Notes under the pieces: model-generated | What the model saw: only the letters and a program-made list of their open reading frames with translations | Databases searched by the model: none | What the model was told of the DNA's origin: nothing | Made by a program: the position numbers and the translations under genes | Source of the DNA: Microbacterium sp. | GTDB taxonomy: Bacteria; Actinomycetota; Actinomycetes; Actinomycetales; Microbacteriaceae | Direction: 5' to 3' | DNA length: 29,835 nucleotides | Assembly: GCA_003524435.1 (NCBI GenBank) | Contig: DQHP01000101.1 | Location: 1 to 29,835 of the forward strand | Shown here: piece by piece, positions 1 to 7,914 of the stretch | How positions within the stretch are numbered: position 1 is the first letter of the stretch | Layout: every line of letters starts with the position of its first letter

Positions 1-57
1 ACCGGTGCCCGCGGGGCGGCGCAGCGGCAGGGGCGCGGGCAGGCGAATACGCGCCAT
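1..57 (-). CDS. possible 5' end of a leftward gene, truncated by the window edge
   Basis: An ATG on the minus strand at 57 opens a frame that stays open for 19 codons to the edge (Met-Ala-Arg-Ile-Arg-Leu-Pro-Ala...). Third codon positions are mostly G or C, as in the neighbours. A GGGAG stretch lies only two bases before the ATG, which is too close for a good ribosome binding site. The gene would be divergent from nadE. The fragment is too short to identify, and it could be chance. Confidence 0.35.
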   Translation of the reverse strand, partial: MARIRLPAPLPLRRPAGTG

Positions 58-96
58 TGCTCCCGTGACGTCATTCCGTCGTAACACGGCGGGGGT

Positions 97-102
97 GATA
101 CT
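97..102 (+). promoter_or_regulatory. -10 element of nadE, leaderless arrangement
   Basis: GATACT lies exactly six bases before the nadE ATG at 109. That places the expected transcription start at the start codon. A GGAGGC sequence fills the six-base gap, but it is too close to the ATG to act as a normal ribosome binding site. Confidence 0.55.
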
Positions 103-108
103 GGAGGC

Positions 109-927
109 ATGACGCTTCAGCAGGACATCGCTCAGACTCTCGGAGTGCAACCACAGATCGACCCCGCCGCAGAGGTTGAACGGCGCGTGCAGTTTCTCGC
201 CGACTATCTCGCCAAGACCGGGGCGAAGGGGTACGTCCTCGGCATTTCGGGTGGACAAGATTCGACGCTCGGCGGGCGTCTCGCTCAGCTTGCGGTCGAA
301 CGCGTGCGTGCAACGGGAGGCACAGCGGATTTCATCGCCGTCCGACTCCCATACAAGATCCAGCACGACGAGGATGACGCGGTCGCCGCGGTCGCGTTCG
401 TTGCCGCAGACCGCGTGGTCGAAGTGAATATCCAACATGGCGTGGACGGCGTCGAGAAGGACATTGAACAGGCTGCCGGAGCATCCATTTCGGATTTCAA
501 CCGCGGCAACATTAAAGCGCGCATTCGTATGGTGACCCAGTACGCGCTCGCCGGCCACGACGGCCATCTCGTCATTGGAACTGACCACGCCGCCGAAGCA
601 GTGACCGGCTTCTACACGAAGTTCGGTGATGGCGCGGCCGACATCCTGCCACTGGCAGGGCTCACCAAACGTCAGGGCAAAGCGCTGCTACGTGAGCTGG
701 GTTCGCCAGAGCGACTGTGGATGAAAGTTCCGACGGCCGACCTTCTTGATGACCAGCCAGGGCGCACCGATGAGGACGAGCTAGGCATCACCTACGAGCA
801 GATTGATGACTACCTCGAAGGCAAGCCGGTGGATGCCGCAGCCGCCGCCCGCATCGAATCGAAATATCTGGCTTCCCAGCACAAACGTCACCTCCCCGTC
901 ACTCCCGAAGACGCATGGTGGCGGTGA
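109..927 (+). CDS. nadE: NH3-dependent NAD+ synthetase
   Basis: This enzyme makes NAD+ from deamido-NAD+, ATP and ammonia, the last step of NAD biosynthesis, in the cytoplasm. The 272-residue protein has the ATP-pyrophosphatase loop SGGQDS at residues 47-52. It also carries the family stretch DQPGRTDEDELG near residue 210 and a basic C-terminal KYLASQHKRHLP segment. The length matches short, ammonia-using NadE proteins such as that of E. coli (about 275 residues). The N-terminal nitrilase-type glutaminase domain of the long actinobacterial NadE is absent, so ammonia must be supplied directly or by another protein. The ATG at 109 is supported by the -10 element six bases upstream. It is a single gene followed by an 85-bp gap. 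Confidence 0.96.
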   Translation: MTLQQDIAQTLGVQPQIDPAAEVERRVQFLADYLAKTGAKGYVLGISGGQDSTLGGRLAQLAVERVRATGGTADFIAVRLPYKIQHDEDDAVAAVAFVAADRVVEVNIQHGVDGVEKDIEQAAGASISDFNRGNIKARIRMVTQYALAGHDGHLVIGTDHAAEAVTGFYTKFGDGAADILPLAGLTKRQGKALLRELGSPERLWMKVPTADLLDDQPGRTDEDELGITYEQIDDYLEGKPVDAAAAARIESKYLASQHKRHLPVTPEDAWWR

Positions 928-1000
928 CGTTTTCGTCGCTGACAGCCCGGCGGGCCGTTGACCGAGCCGACGCGTCGCTGTCGATGTCCGCACCCCGGGC

Positions 1001-1006
1001 TACGCT
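1001..1006 (+). promoter_or_regulatory. -10 element of the nuclease-helicase gene, leaderless arrangement
   Basis: TACGCT is followed by six bases and then the ATG at 1013. There is no Shine-Dalgarno sequence, so translation probably begins at the 5' end of the mRNA. Confidence 0.6.
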
Positions 1007-1012
1007 CGAATC

Positions 1013-4000
1013 ATGCGGATCGACACTCAGGCGCAGCGCGTCATATGGAGCGCCAGCGACCTGAAAGCGGCCGCGGAATGCGAGTTTGCGTGGGCGCGAG
1101 CAATCGACGCCAAGCTTGGCCGCATCGCCCGGGTTGAAGAGCCAGAAGATGCCACGCTCGCCCGCGCCGCAAAACTCGGAGATGTGCACGAGCTGAAGGT
1201 GCTTGAGATGTACCGCGAGCGCTTCGGGCAAGGCCTTGTGCATGAAGTCTCAAAAGTCTCATCGGCCGATGCATCGTCTCTCGCTGACGTCGTTGCTGAG
1301 AGCCGCGCAGCGTTGCAGTCGGGCGCGAAGGTTGTTTTCCAGGCGGCATTCTCTACCGATGAATTCGTTGGGTTCGCTGACTTTCTTATACGCGATGATG
1401 ACGGCCGTTGGCGTGTGCAAGATTCCAAGCTCGCTCGCACCGCACGGGTGACGGCACTTATGCAGCTCGCTGCATATGTCGACCAGCTCGACGGCCTCGG
1501 CATCCCTCGCTCCGACCAGGTCGACCTCATACTCGGCGACGACACGATCAGCACGCACGAGGTATACGACCTGATGCCGCTGTTTTACGTTCGGCGCGCG
1601 CGCTTGCGCGCAGTCATTGCAGATCGCCGTATCGAAGATGGTGCCGCTGGTGCCCCACTGGCGTGGGGAGACGACCGCGGCGACCTCGAGATCACCGCAT
1701 GCGGACGCTGCGCCACCTGCACCGAGCAAGTCGATGCTGCGCGAGACCTGTTGATGGTCGCACGTATGCGTCCGGTGCAGCGCACGCGTCTGCGCGCTGC
1801 TGGCATAGCGACAATCGATGACCTCGCTGACGCCAGAGATGCGCCGAACGGCATGAACCTCGACACGTTCGAGTCGCTACGCGCCCAGGCGCGACTGCAA
1901 CTACGTGCCGATTCCGAAGACGCACCGACTTTCGACGTGTACTACGCCGACGCCATACACACGCTTCCTCGGCCGAGCCGTGGTGACATCTTCTTCGATT
2001 TCGAGGGCGACCCGCTCTACACCGAACCAGCCCCAGACAGTCACGCACAGTGGGGCATCGACTATCTGTTCGGCTGGGTCGACAATGACGACCAGTACAC
2101 ATCGTTGTGGGCCCATACCTTCGAAGCCGAGAAACAGGCGCTCGAACAGTTTCTCGACTTTGTGAATATGCGTCGCGCCGCGCATCCAGACATGCACATT
2201 TACCACTACGCGCCGTATGAGACCTCTCACCTCGTCGCGATGGCGGCGCGCTATGGCATCCGCGAACGAGAGGTCGACAAACTGCTTCGCGAGGGAGTGT
2301 TCGTCGACTTGTACCCGCTCGTACTGCGCACGGTGCGCGTGGGATCTCGGTCGTACTCGATCAAGAAGCTTGAGCCGCTGTACATGGGCGAAGATGTGCG
2401 CACCAGCGATGTGCAAAAGGGCGACGACTCGATAGTGCAGTACGTTGCCGCGCGTGAACTCGTCGCTGCTGGCGCCGAAGCCGAAGCGCAACGGGTATTC
2501 GATGACCTCGCAGATTACAACCGCTACGACTGCGTCTCGACGCGGCGATTGCGCAACTGGCTCATCGAGATCGCAAAGAAGAAGGGCGTCAATCCCGCGC
2601 CGCCTGACGAGCCTGAAGAGGTCAGCTACGAACCATCGCATCGCTCTGTCGCGTTGCTTGCCGATGCTGAGCGCGATGTCGAAGCGGGAGGCGACGGCGA
2701 GGTGTATCGCGTCGCGGCCGCTGCGATCGACTATTACCCACGTGAGGCGAAAAACTTCTGGGTGGGGCACTTCCAGCGTCTGCGTGAGCCAGTATCGATG
2801 TGGGATCAAACCCGCGACGTGGTGCGGGTAGATCCTTCACAGAGCACCCTGCGACGCGACTGGAGCGTCGAAGAAGGTCGTCGTGTCATGTCACGCGAGA
2901 TCGAAGTTCGAGGAGAAGTCTCACCGGGCACGACGCTGAGCGTAGGAGCAAACCCGTTCGCTTTGTATCCGTTCCCCGCGCCGTTCGATGTCGAGGCACC
3001 ATCGCGTGCGGTTCACGTGCCGCGCGCGGTCACTGTCGCCGAAGTGCTCGATGACGGCTACGTCATCGCAGAGACCGCTGGTGGCGGCCAGACGTGGGAC
3101 GAGTTTCCGCTCGCGCTGACGCCTGCGGCCCCGCCGCGTGTGATGTCGCTACAGGGAGCGATCGATGAATGGGCAGATGCTGTGCACGACGCGGCGCCCT
3201 CGTTCCCTCACGATGCGGCCACCGATATTCTGCGCCGGATACCGCCGCGTACACGCTCGGGATCGGATTTGCCCGCCGCCGAAGGTGATGTGATCGACGC
3301 GATCGTGCGGGGCGTTCTTGATCTCGAAGACAGCTACCTGGCTGTGCAGGGGCCTCCAGGAACAGGCAAGACCTACACCGGCTCGAAAGTGATTGCCCGG
3401 CTTGTGAAAGAGCACGGATTCCGGGTGGGCGTTGTGGCCCAGTCGCACGCGATCATCGAGACGTTGCTCGAGCGCGTCGTCGCCGACGGTGTGCCGCCGG
3501 GACAGGTCGCCAAAGCACCGAAAGACAGAAGCAACGAGCCCAGTTACACGGTCATTCCGAAGGCAGGAATGGCAGCCTTTCTCGCGGAACGCGGCGGCGA
3601 AGGTGCGGTGGTCGGCGGCACGGCCTGGGATTTCAGCAACACTGGCCGCGTTGAACGAGGTGGACTCGATCTGCTCGTTGTCGACGAGGCAGGCCAGTTC
3701 TCGCTCGCATCGACTATCGCGGTGGCTGCCGGTGCAAAGCGGTTGTTGCTGCTGGGTGATCCGCAGCAACTGCCACAGGTGAGTCAGGGAGCGCATCCCG
3801 AGCCCGTCGACACCTCAGCGCTGGGGTGGGTGATGGATGGCGACGCAGTCGTTCGTCCTGAGTACGGGTATTTCCTCGATCGCAGCTGGCGGATGCATCC
3901 GTCGGTGGCATCACCTGTGTCGCGACTGTCGTACGCGGGGCAGTTGGCTTCAGCACCCGGCACCGAGCGACGATCGATTGAGGGAATCGACGCGGGCGTC

Positions 4001-4486
4001 CATGTCGTTGCGGTGCGTCATCGCGGCAACGCGACCGGGTCTGTCGAAGAAGCAGCCGAGGTTGTGCGCATCGTGGGCGAACTGCTCGGGCGTGAGTTCA
4101 CCGATATGGATCCGGATGCTACGCCCAGGCCACTCGTCGAGACCGACTTCATCGTGGTTGCGCCCTACAACGCCCAGAAGCAATTGGTGACCGAAGCACT
4201 CGAGACCGCAGGTTTTGAGGGAGTTCCCGTCGGAACCGTCGATAACTTCCAGGGCAAAGAGGCCGTTGTCTCGATCACGACGCTTGCCGCATCCAGCGGA
4301 CGCGACGCACCGCGCGGCCCGGAGTTCCTGCTGCTACAGAACCGGCTGAACGTGGCAGTTTCGCGGGCACAGGTCGCGGCGTATCTGATCCACTCACCGG
4401 CGCTGCTCGATGACCTTCCTCGTACAGCAGAGGGCGTCGCGCGCCTCAGCGCCTTCGCGCGCCTCGTTGGCGCGGACCGCCGCTGA
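1013..4486 (+). CDS. TM0106-family RecB-like nuclease fused to a SF1 (Upf1/Dna2-like) helicase
   Basis: This is a predicted cytoplasmic nucleic-acid repair or processing enzyme of 1157 residues with three visible parts. The N-terminal part is RecB-like, with DFLIRDDDGRWRVQDSKL near residues 120-140 and a CGRCATC cysteine cluster near 230. The middle part resembles an RNase H/DnaQ-type exonuclease, with DFEGDP near 328 and YNRYDCVSTRRLRNWL near 503. The C-terminal helicase has Walker A GPPGTGKT near 780, DEAGQ near 890, GDPQQLPQ near 915, GTVDNFQGKE near 1073 and NVAVSRA near 1113. This order matches the family named TM0106 family RecB-like putative nuclease. All core motifs look intact. It stands alone and converges on upp. 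Its substrate is not known to me, and no phage or defence genes sit beside it. The helicase call is firm; the nuclease activity is inferred. Confidence 0.88.
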   Translation: MRIDTQAQRVIWSASDLKAAAECEFAWARAIDAKLGRIARVEEPEDATLARAAKLGDVHELKVLEMYRERFGQGLVHEVSKVSSADASSLADVVAESRAALQSGAKVVFQAAFSTDEFVGFADFLIRDDDGRWRVQDSKLARTARVTALMQLAAYVDQLDGLGIPRSDQVDLILGDDTISTHEVYDLMPLFYVRRARLRAVIADRRIEDGAAGAPLAWGDDRGDLEITACGRCATCTEQVDAARDLLMVARMRPVQRTRLRAAGIATIDDLADARDAPNGMNLDTFESLRAQARLQLRADSEDAPTFDVYYADAIHTLPRPSRGDIFFDFEGDPLYTEPAPDSHAQWGIDYLFGWVDNDDQYTSLWAHTFEAEKQALEQFLDFVNMRRAAHPDMHIYHYAPYETSHLVAMAARYGIREREVDKLLREGVFVDLYPLVLRTVRVGSRSYSIKKLEPLYMGEDVRTSDVQKGDDSIVQYVAARELVAAGAEAEAQRVFDDLADYNRYDCVSTRRLRNWLIEIAKKKGVNPAPPDEPEEVSYEPSHRSVALLADAERDVEAGGDGEVYRVAAAAIDYYPREAKNFWVGHFQRLREPVSMWDQTRDVVRVDPSQSTLRRDWSVEEGRRVMSREIEVRGEVSPGTTLSVGANPFALYPFPAPFDVEAPSRAVHVPRAVTVAEVLDDGYVIAETAGGGQTWDEFPLALTPAAPPRVMSLQGAIDEWADAVHDAAPSFPHDAATDILRRIPPRTRSGSDLPAAEGDVIDAIVRGVLDLEDSYLAVQGPPGTGKTYTGSKVIARLVKEHGFRVGVVAQSHAIIETLLERVVADGVPPGQVAKAPKDRSNEPSYTVIPKAGMAAFLAERGGEGAVVGGTAWDFSNTGRVERGGLDLLVVDEAGQFSLASTIAVAAGAKRLLLLGDPQQLPQVSQGAHPEPVDTSALGWVMDGDAVVRPEYGYFLDRSWRMHPSVASPVSRLSYAGQLASAPGTERRSIEGIDAGVHVVAVRHRGNATGSVEEAAEVVRIVGELLGREFTDMDPDATPRPLVETDFIVVAPYNAQKQLVTEALETAGFEGVPVGTVDNFQGKEAVVSITTLAASSGRDAPRGPEFLLLQNRLNVAVSRAQVAAYLIHSPALLDDLPRTAEGVARLSAFARLVGADRR

Positions 4487-4513
4487 GTCTCGCGTCCGTC
4501 CGCGTTCGCGCTA

Positions 4514-4563
4514 CTGTTCTTTGCTGTCGCTGCAGAAGTTTTAGCCGCGCCAGCGAAGAACAG
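4514..4563. terminator. hairpin between convergent genes, probable bidirectional terminator
   Basis: A 13-base arm at 4514-4526 (CTGTTCTTTGCTG) pairs with 4551-4563 (CAGCGAAGAACAG) with a single G-T type mismatch. The loop is 24 bases and contains GTTTTAG. It sits between the stop of the nuclease-helicase gene (4486) and the end of upp (4578), where both transcripts need to stop. Confidence 0.55.
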
Positions 4564-4577
4564 CAGCGCCACAGCGC

Positions 4578-5210
4578 TCAGGCCGTGCCGTACAGCCGGT
4601 CTCCGGCGTCGCCGAGGCCAGGAACGATGTACCCCTTTTCGTCGAGGCCTTCATCGAGCGCCCCGAGCACAAGCGTCACATCGCGGTCGCCGACGATCTT
4701 CTCAATAGCGGCAACACCCTCGGGCGTTCCCAGGAGGCAGATTGCAGTGACGTCCTGCGCACCGCGCTGGAAGAGGAACTCAATTGCCGCGCCGAGCGAG
4801 CCACCTGTGGCGAGCATCGGGTCAATGGCGAAGCACTGACGATCACTGAGATCGTCCGGGAGCCGTTCGGTGTACGTCGTCGGCTCGAACGTCGTCTCGT
4901 CGCGGATCATCCCGAGGAAGCCGACCTCAGCGGTGGGGAGCAGCTTGACGAGCCCCTCAAGCATCCCGAGTCCTGCGCGCAGAATCGGCACAACAATGGG
5001 ACGCGGTTCGGAGATCTTCACACCCATCGTCGTCTTGACAGGGGTGGTGATCTCTATGGGGGACACCTTGACGTTGCGGGTCGCTTCGTAGGCGAGCAGC
5101 GTCACAAGTTCCTCCGTCAACTGGCGAAAGACCGGCGACGGGGTGCGCACATCGCGCAGGACCGAGAGCTTGTGGGTGATGAGAGGGTGGTCGGCGACGT
5201 GAACACGCAT
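4578..5210 (-). CDS. upp: uracil phosphoribosyltransferase
   Basis: This enzyme converts uracil and PRPP to UMP in pyrimidine salvage. The 210-residue protein has the PRPP-binding loop DPMLATGGS at residues 130-138 (usual family form). It also has the expected PILRAGLGMLEG stretch near 75-86, and its length is normal for Upp. The open frame continues upstream past 5210, but that part has no family similarity. The ATG at 5210 (Met-Arg-Val-His-Val-Ala-Asp-His-Pro) gives the family N-terminus and has a -10 element six bases upstream. It converges with the nuclease-helicase gene. Confidence 0.97.
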   Translation of the reverse strand: MRVHVADHPLITHKLSVLRDVRTPSPVFRQLTEELVTLLAYEATRNVKVSPIEITTPVKTTMGVKISEPRPIVVPILRAGLGMLEGLVKLLPTAEVGFLGMIRDETTFEPTTYTERLPDDLSDRQCFAIDPMLATGGSLGAAIEFLFQRGAQDVTAICLLGTPEGVAAIEKIVGDRDVTLVLGALDEGLDEKGYIVPGLGDAGDRLYGTA

Positions 5211-5216
5211 AGGTAC

Positions 5217-5222
5217 AGGATA
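5217..5222 (-). promoter_or_regulatory. -10 element of upp, leaderless arrangement
   Basis: On the minus strand TATCCT is followed by GTACCT and then the ATG at 5210. The six-base gap again implies a transcript starting at the start codon. Confidence 0.6.
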
Positions 5223-5260
5223 ATGCGCTATGCGACTCCGACACGACCCGCGTCTGTTGT

Positions 5261-5407
5261 TCAGGCCTTGGAAGCCTCTCGAACGGCGAGGCGAGCAGCA
5301 CGACGCTCGCGCCACATCGCGTTCGTCTTCTTGGCGTTCAGAGTCGTGATCACGGCGACCAGAAGCGGGCCGGCGGAGATGAGGGCGATGTATGCGAAGT
5401 TTTCCAT
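5261..5407 (-). CDS. small single-span membrane protein, function unknown
   Basis: A 48-residue frame begins Met-Glu-Asn-Phe-Ala-Tyr-Ile. It has one hydrophobic segment at about residues 4-23 and then a basic tail rich in Arg and Lys, as expected for an N-out or hairpin-free small membrane protein with a cytoplasmic tail. An ATG three codons earlier (5416) is an alternative start. Neither start has a well-spaced ribosome binding site, and the -10 candidate is poor. The frame lies between upp and tadA in the same direction as upp, with a 50-base gap. I do not recognise a family. The composition argues for a real protein rather than a shadow, but evidence is modest. Confidence 0.5.
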   Translation of the reverse strand: MENFAYIALISAGPLLVAVITTLNAKKTNAMWRERRAARLAVREASKA

Positions 5408-5501
5408 GTCTCCCATCTTGCCGACGACATTGGAGCGGCGAATCCGTCTGATGGCTGATCTTCGGCATCCGTCCTGAGGTGGATGCCGACACGCACCGAA
5501 G

Positions 5502-5507
5502 TAGGCT
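5502..5507 (+). promoter_or_regulatory. -10 element of tadA, leaderless arrangement
   Basis: TAGGCT is followed by six bases and the ATG at 5514. There is no Shine-Dalgarno sequence in front of the start. Confidence 0.6.
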
Positions 5508-5513
5508 CGACGC

Positions 5514-5969
5514 ATGACCCGCGCCGATGACTCCGCGATGCAGCGCGCTCTCGCGCTCGCTGCAGCAGCTGCCGCCGCGGGCGAGATACCCGTCGGAGCC
5601 GTGGTGCTCGACGCCACTGGGGCTGTGATCGGCGAGGGACGCAACAACCGTGAAGAGACGCATGACCCCACCGGGCACGCGGAGATCGTCGCGCTGAGGC
5701 AGGCAGCGGCATCCGTCGGTTCCTGGAATCTCGAAAGCCGCACGCTCATCGTCACTATGGAGCCGTGCGTGATGTGCGCCGGAGCGATTCTGCAGGCACG
5801 GATCAGCCGCGTGGTCTTCGGTGCCTGGGATGACAAAGCCGGCGCCGCCGGGTCGATGTACGACGTGCTGCGCGATCGCCGACTTCCTTACCGCGCCGAG
5901 GTTATCGGCGGTGTGCGGGCGGATGCCGCGAGCACACTGCTGCGTGATTTCTTCGAGCAGCGGCGCTGA
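5514..5969 (+). CDS. tadA: tRNA-specific adenosine deaminase
   Basis: This enzyme deaminates A34 to inosine in the tRNA-Arg(ACG) anticodon so that one tRNA reads several CGN codons. The 151-residue protein has the zinc deaminase signature: H55-A-E57 (catalytic Glu), then P84-C85-V-M-C88. Length and motifs fit bacterial TadA rather than cytidine or guanine deaminases, although those share the fold. The start at 5514 is set by the -10 element six bases upstream. The gene is divergent from the small membrane ORF and ends 11 bases before the convergent gene at 5981. Confidence 0.93.
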   Translation: MTRADDSAMQRALALAAAAAAAGEIPVGAVVLDATGAVIGEGRNNREETHDPTGHAEIVALRQAAASVGSWNLESRTLIVTMEPCVMCAGAILQARISRVVFGAWDDKAGAAGSMYDVLRDRRLPYRAEVIGGVRADAASTLLRDFFEQRR

Positions 5970-5980
5970 GTGAGGAAGAA

Positions 5981-6292
5981 TCAGTCCTCGGACTTCAAGA
6001 CGAACACGTCGGTAGGAGGCTCAGGATCCAGTGAGGGGCGGTAGATGTCGGGCTGGATATAAACAGCGCGCACGCCCGTGACGGTGTCGAGGATCTGCGC
6101 CTCAATCTCGTTGATCGTGTCCGCGACGTCGCGAACCGTTTTCTCTCCGGGAAGCGCAACTTTCACTGCGACCAGCAACTCATCGTCGTCGACGGTGTAC
6201 GTCTTCAGGCTGATGAGCTTCTCGACGTCGGCGCATCCGAGGACGGCATCCATGATGAGGTCGAGGTCGTGTTTATTGGCAGATCCGCTCAT
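5981..6292 (-). CDS. free-standing cation-efflux (CDF) C-terminal-like cytoplasmic domain protein
   Basis: The 103-residue protein has no membrane segment. Its sequence looks like the cytoplasmic dimerisation domain found at the C-terminus of cation diffusion facilitators. The pattern is an N-terminal helix (residues 8-20), a strand region LISLKTYTVDDDELLVAVKVAL, a helix VRDVADTINEIEAQI, and a closing strand VRAVYIQPDIYRP. The YxxPDIYR ending is typical of actinobacterial CDF transporters. The transmembrane half is absent, and only 80 bases separate its start from divergent proC. A -10-like TACAAT lies eight bases before the ATG, so the gene has its own promoter. It may be a metal-sensing or partner subunit, or a remnant. 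The family link is by eye and is not confirmed. Confidence 0.75.
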   Translation of the reverse strand: MSGSANKHDLDLIMDAVLGCADVEKLISLKTYTVDDDELLVAVKVALPGEKTVRDVADTINEIEAQILDTVTGVRAVYIQPDIYRPSLDPEPPTDVFVLKSED

Positions 6293-6300
6293 GACACCTG

Positions 6301-6306
6301 ATTGTA
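6301..6306 (-). promoter_or_regulatory. -10 element of the CDF-domain gene
   Basis: On the minus strand TACAAT is followed by CAGGTGTC and the ATG at 6292. The eight-base gap is slightly longer than in the other leaderless genes here, so the leader may be one or two bases long. Confidence 0.45.
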
Positions 6307-6360
6307 GTTCTGATGCCGCAGTTCCGCCTCAGCCTCCTCGGCGCTGTCGGATGCCGCGAA

Positions 6361-6366
6361 TAGGAT
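6361..6366 (+). promoter_or_regulatory. -10 element of proC, leaderless arrangement
   Basis: TAGGAT is followed by GACGAC and the ATG at 6373, with no ribosome binding site between. Confidence 0.6.
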
Positions 6367-6372
6367 GACGAC

Positions 6373-7212
6373 ATGGCTGATTCGCTCCCGTCCCTCGCGT
6401 TCCTTGGTGCTGGCTCGATGGGCGGTGCCATTCTGCATGGCGTTGTCGCCTCTGGCATCGAGGTCGAAGGAGGGATTACCGCCACCAACCGCACGGCTGA
6501 CAAGGCTGCGTCACTTGCCGAACTCGATGGTGTGAAGGCGATCGCGTTGGAAGAGCAGCCCAGCGGAAATACGGATGCTGCGGCCGCAGCCCGCGTCATC
6601 CTCGTCGGTGTGAAGCCGCATATGGTTCCCGATCTGCTTCGCGAGATCGCCCCTGTTCTCCGCCCGGATGCGATTGTTGTGAGCCTGGCAGCCGGAGTCA
6701 CTCTCGACACTTTTGCCGGCGCGTTGGGCGAGAGTGCCCGCACGATTCGGTCGATGCCTAACACTCCGTCGACGGTCGGAAAGGGCGTGACCGGGCTTGC
6801 TGCCGGGCCAGCAGCGTCCGACGACGACCTTGCCATCGTTCGTCGGCTGTTCGAACTTGTCGGCGCTGTCGTCGAGGTGCCCGAAGAGCAGATCGATGCG
6901 TTGTCGACCATTTCGGGGTCGGGGCCTGCGTATGTGTTCTTGCTCATCGAAGAGCTCACCAAAGCAGCGATCGGCAAGGGATTTAGCGAAGCTGATGCGC
7001 GACTGATGGCCGAGCAGACCTTCATCGGCGCGACAGCATTGCTAGAGGCATCCGATGAGGAACCCTCGGAACTACGCCGCAGGGTTACCAGCCCGAAAGG
7101 CACCACAGAGCGCGCTGTCGCGGTCCTGCAAGATGCCCATCTTGATCAGGTGTTCGCCGAGGCAACCGATGCGGCGCTCGCGCGTGCGAAAGAGCTCGCC
7201 GCAGGATCGTAA
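6373..7212 (+). CDS. proC: pyrroline-5-carboxylate reductase
   Basis: This enzyme reduces 1-pyrroline-5-carboxylate to L-proline with NAD(P)H, the last step of proline synthesis. The 279-residue protein opens with the dinucleotide-binding motif GAGSMG at residues 12-17. It has RSMPNTPSTVGKG near residue 127, and the C-terminal dimerisation domain carries the family signature SGSGPAYVFLLIEELTKAAI near 180-200. Length is typical (about 270). The start is set by the leaderless -10 element. The gene converges on the potassium uptake genes with a 30-base gap. Confidence 0.95.
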   Translation: MADSLPSLAFLGAGSMGGAILHGVVASGIEVEGGITATNRTADKAASLAELDGVKAIALEEQPSGNTDAAAAARVILVGVKPHMVPDLLREIAPVLRPDAIVVSLAAGVTLDTFAGALGESARTIRSMPNTPSTVGKGVTGLAAGPAASDDDLAIVRRLFELVGAVVEVPEEQIDALSTISGSGPAYVFLLIEELTKAAIGKGFSEADARLMAEQTFIGATALLEASDEEPSELRRRVTSPKGTTERAVAVLQDAHLDQVFAEATDAALARAKELAAGS

Positions 7213-7242
7213 CGCGGGCCGCATCCTGAGCGAGCGTCGGGA

Positions 7243-7914
7243 TTACCGGTCCAGCGACGCGAACCGTTCGATGTCGCTGTTGGTTCCAGAGACGATGATG
7301 AGGTCGTGGTTGGTGACGACCGTATCGGCCTCCGCATAGCGGAACGGCTTGCCTGGGCTTTTGACACCGACGACGGTGACCTTGTACTTCGAGCGCACGC
7401 CGGACTCGTTCAATCCCACGCCGCGGATGAATTTCGGCGGATACATCTTGGCGAGAGCGAAATCGTCGTCGAAGCGGATGAAGTCCAGCATCCGTCCGCT
7501 GACGAGGTGCGCGACGCGTTCGCCCGCCTCGCGCTCAGGGTAGATGACGTGGTTAGCGCCCACACGGGCAAGAATCTTGCCGTGTGACTGCGAAACGGCT
7601 TTGGCCCAGATCTGTGGCACTTTGAGGTCGACGAGGTTCGCAGTGATCAAGACGGATGCTTCGATGAGCGAACCCACCGCCACTACCGCTACCTGGAAGT
7701 CTTGCGCACCGATCTGACGCAACGCGTCGATGTTTCGGGCATCGCCCTGCACGGTGTGAGTGACCCGATCCGACCACTTCTGCACGAGCTCGAGGTTCTC
7801 GTCCATCGCGAGCACGTCGCGGTCGAGCCGGTCAAGCTCGCCCGCACAGGCAGCGCCGAACCGGCCGAGACCGATAACGAGCACAGGGGCATCGCCCCGG
7901 AGGACTTCAACCAA
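7243..7914 (-). CDS. trkA: TrkA/KtrA-type potassium channel NAD-binding regulatory subunit
   Basis: This is the cytoplasmic gating subunit of a Trk/Ktr potassium uptake system. It binds nucleotides through an RCK (TrkA-N) domain. Residues 15-20 are GLGRFG, followed by the acidic MDE at 37-39 that ends the second strand. A TrkA-C domain follows from about residue 140, ending in a sequence predicted to bind a small ligand. The frame is open to a TTG at 7929. I prefer the TTG at 7914 because AAAGG lies seven bases before it and it overlaps the upstream stop codon by eight bases. The product is 223 residues, normal for CeoB/KtrA. It is co-transcribed with the channel gene. Confidence 0.9.
   Translation of the reverse strand: MVEVLRGDAPVLVIGLGRFGAACAGELDRLDRDVLAMDENLELVQKWSDRVTHTVQGDARNIDALRQIGAQDFQVAVVAVGSLIEASVLITANLVDLKVPQIWAKAVSQSHGKILARVGANHVIYPEREAGERVAHLVSGRMLDFIRFDDDFALAKMYPPKFIRGVGLNESGVRSKYKVTVVGVKSPGKPFRYAEADTVVTNHDLIIVSGTNSDIERFASLDR

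Noticed and set aside
66..73. TGACGTCA palindrome near the nadE promoter
   Set aside because: It is a short symmetric word that is common by chance, and no second copy or regulator link was found.
1901..2809. Leftward open frame of 302 codons
   Set aside because: It lies entirely antisense to the nuclease-helicase gene, whose exonuclease-like motifs are encoded on the other strand.
5211..5678. Extended N-terminus for upp
   Set aside because: The frame stays open, but the extra residues are not Upp-like, and the -10 element at 5217-5222 places the start at 5210.
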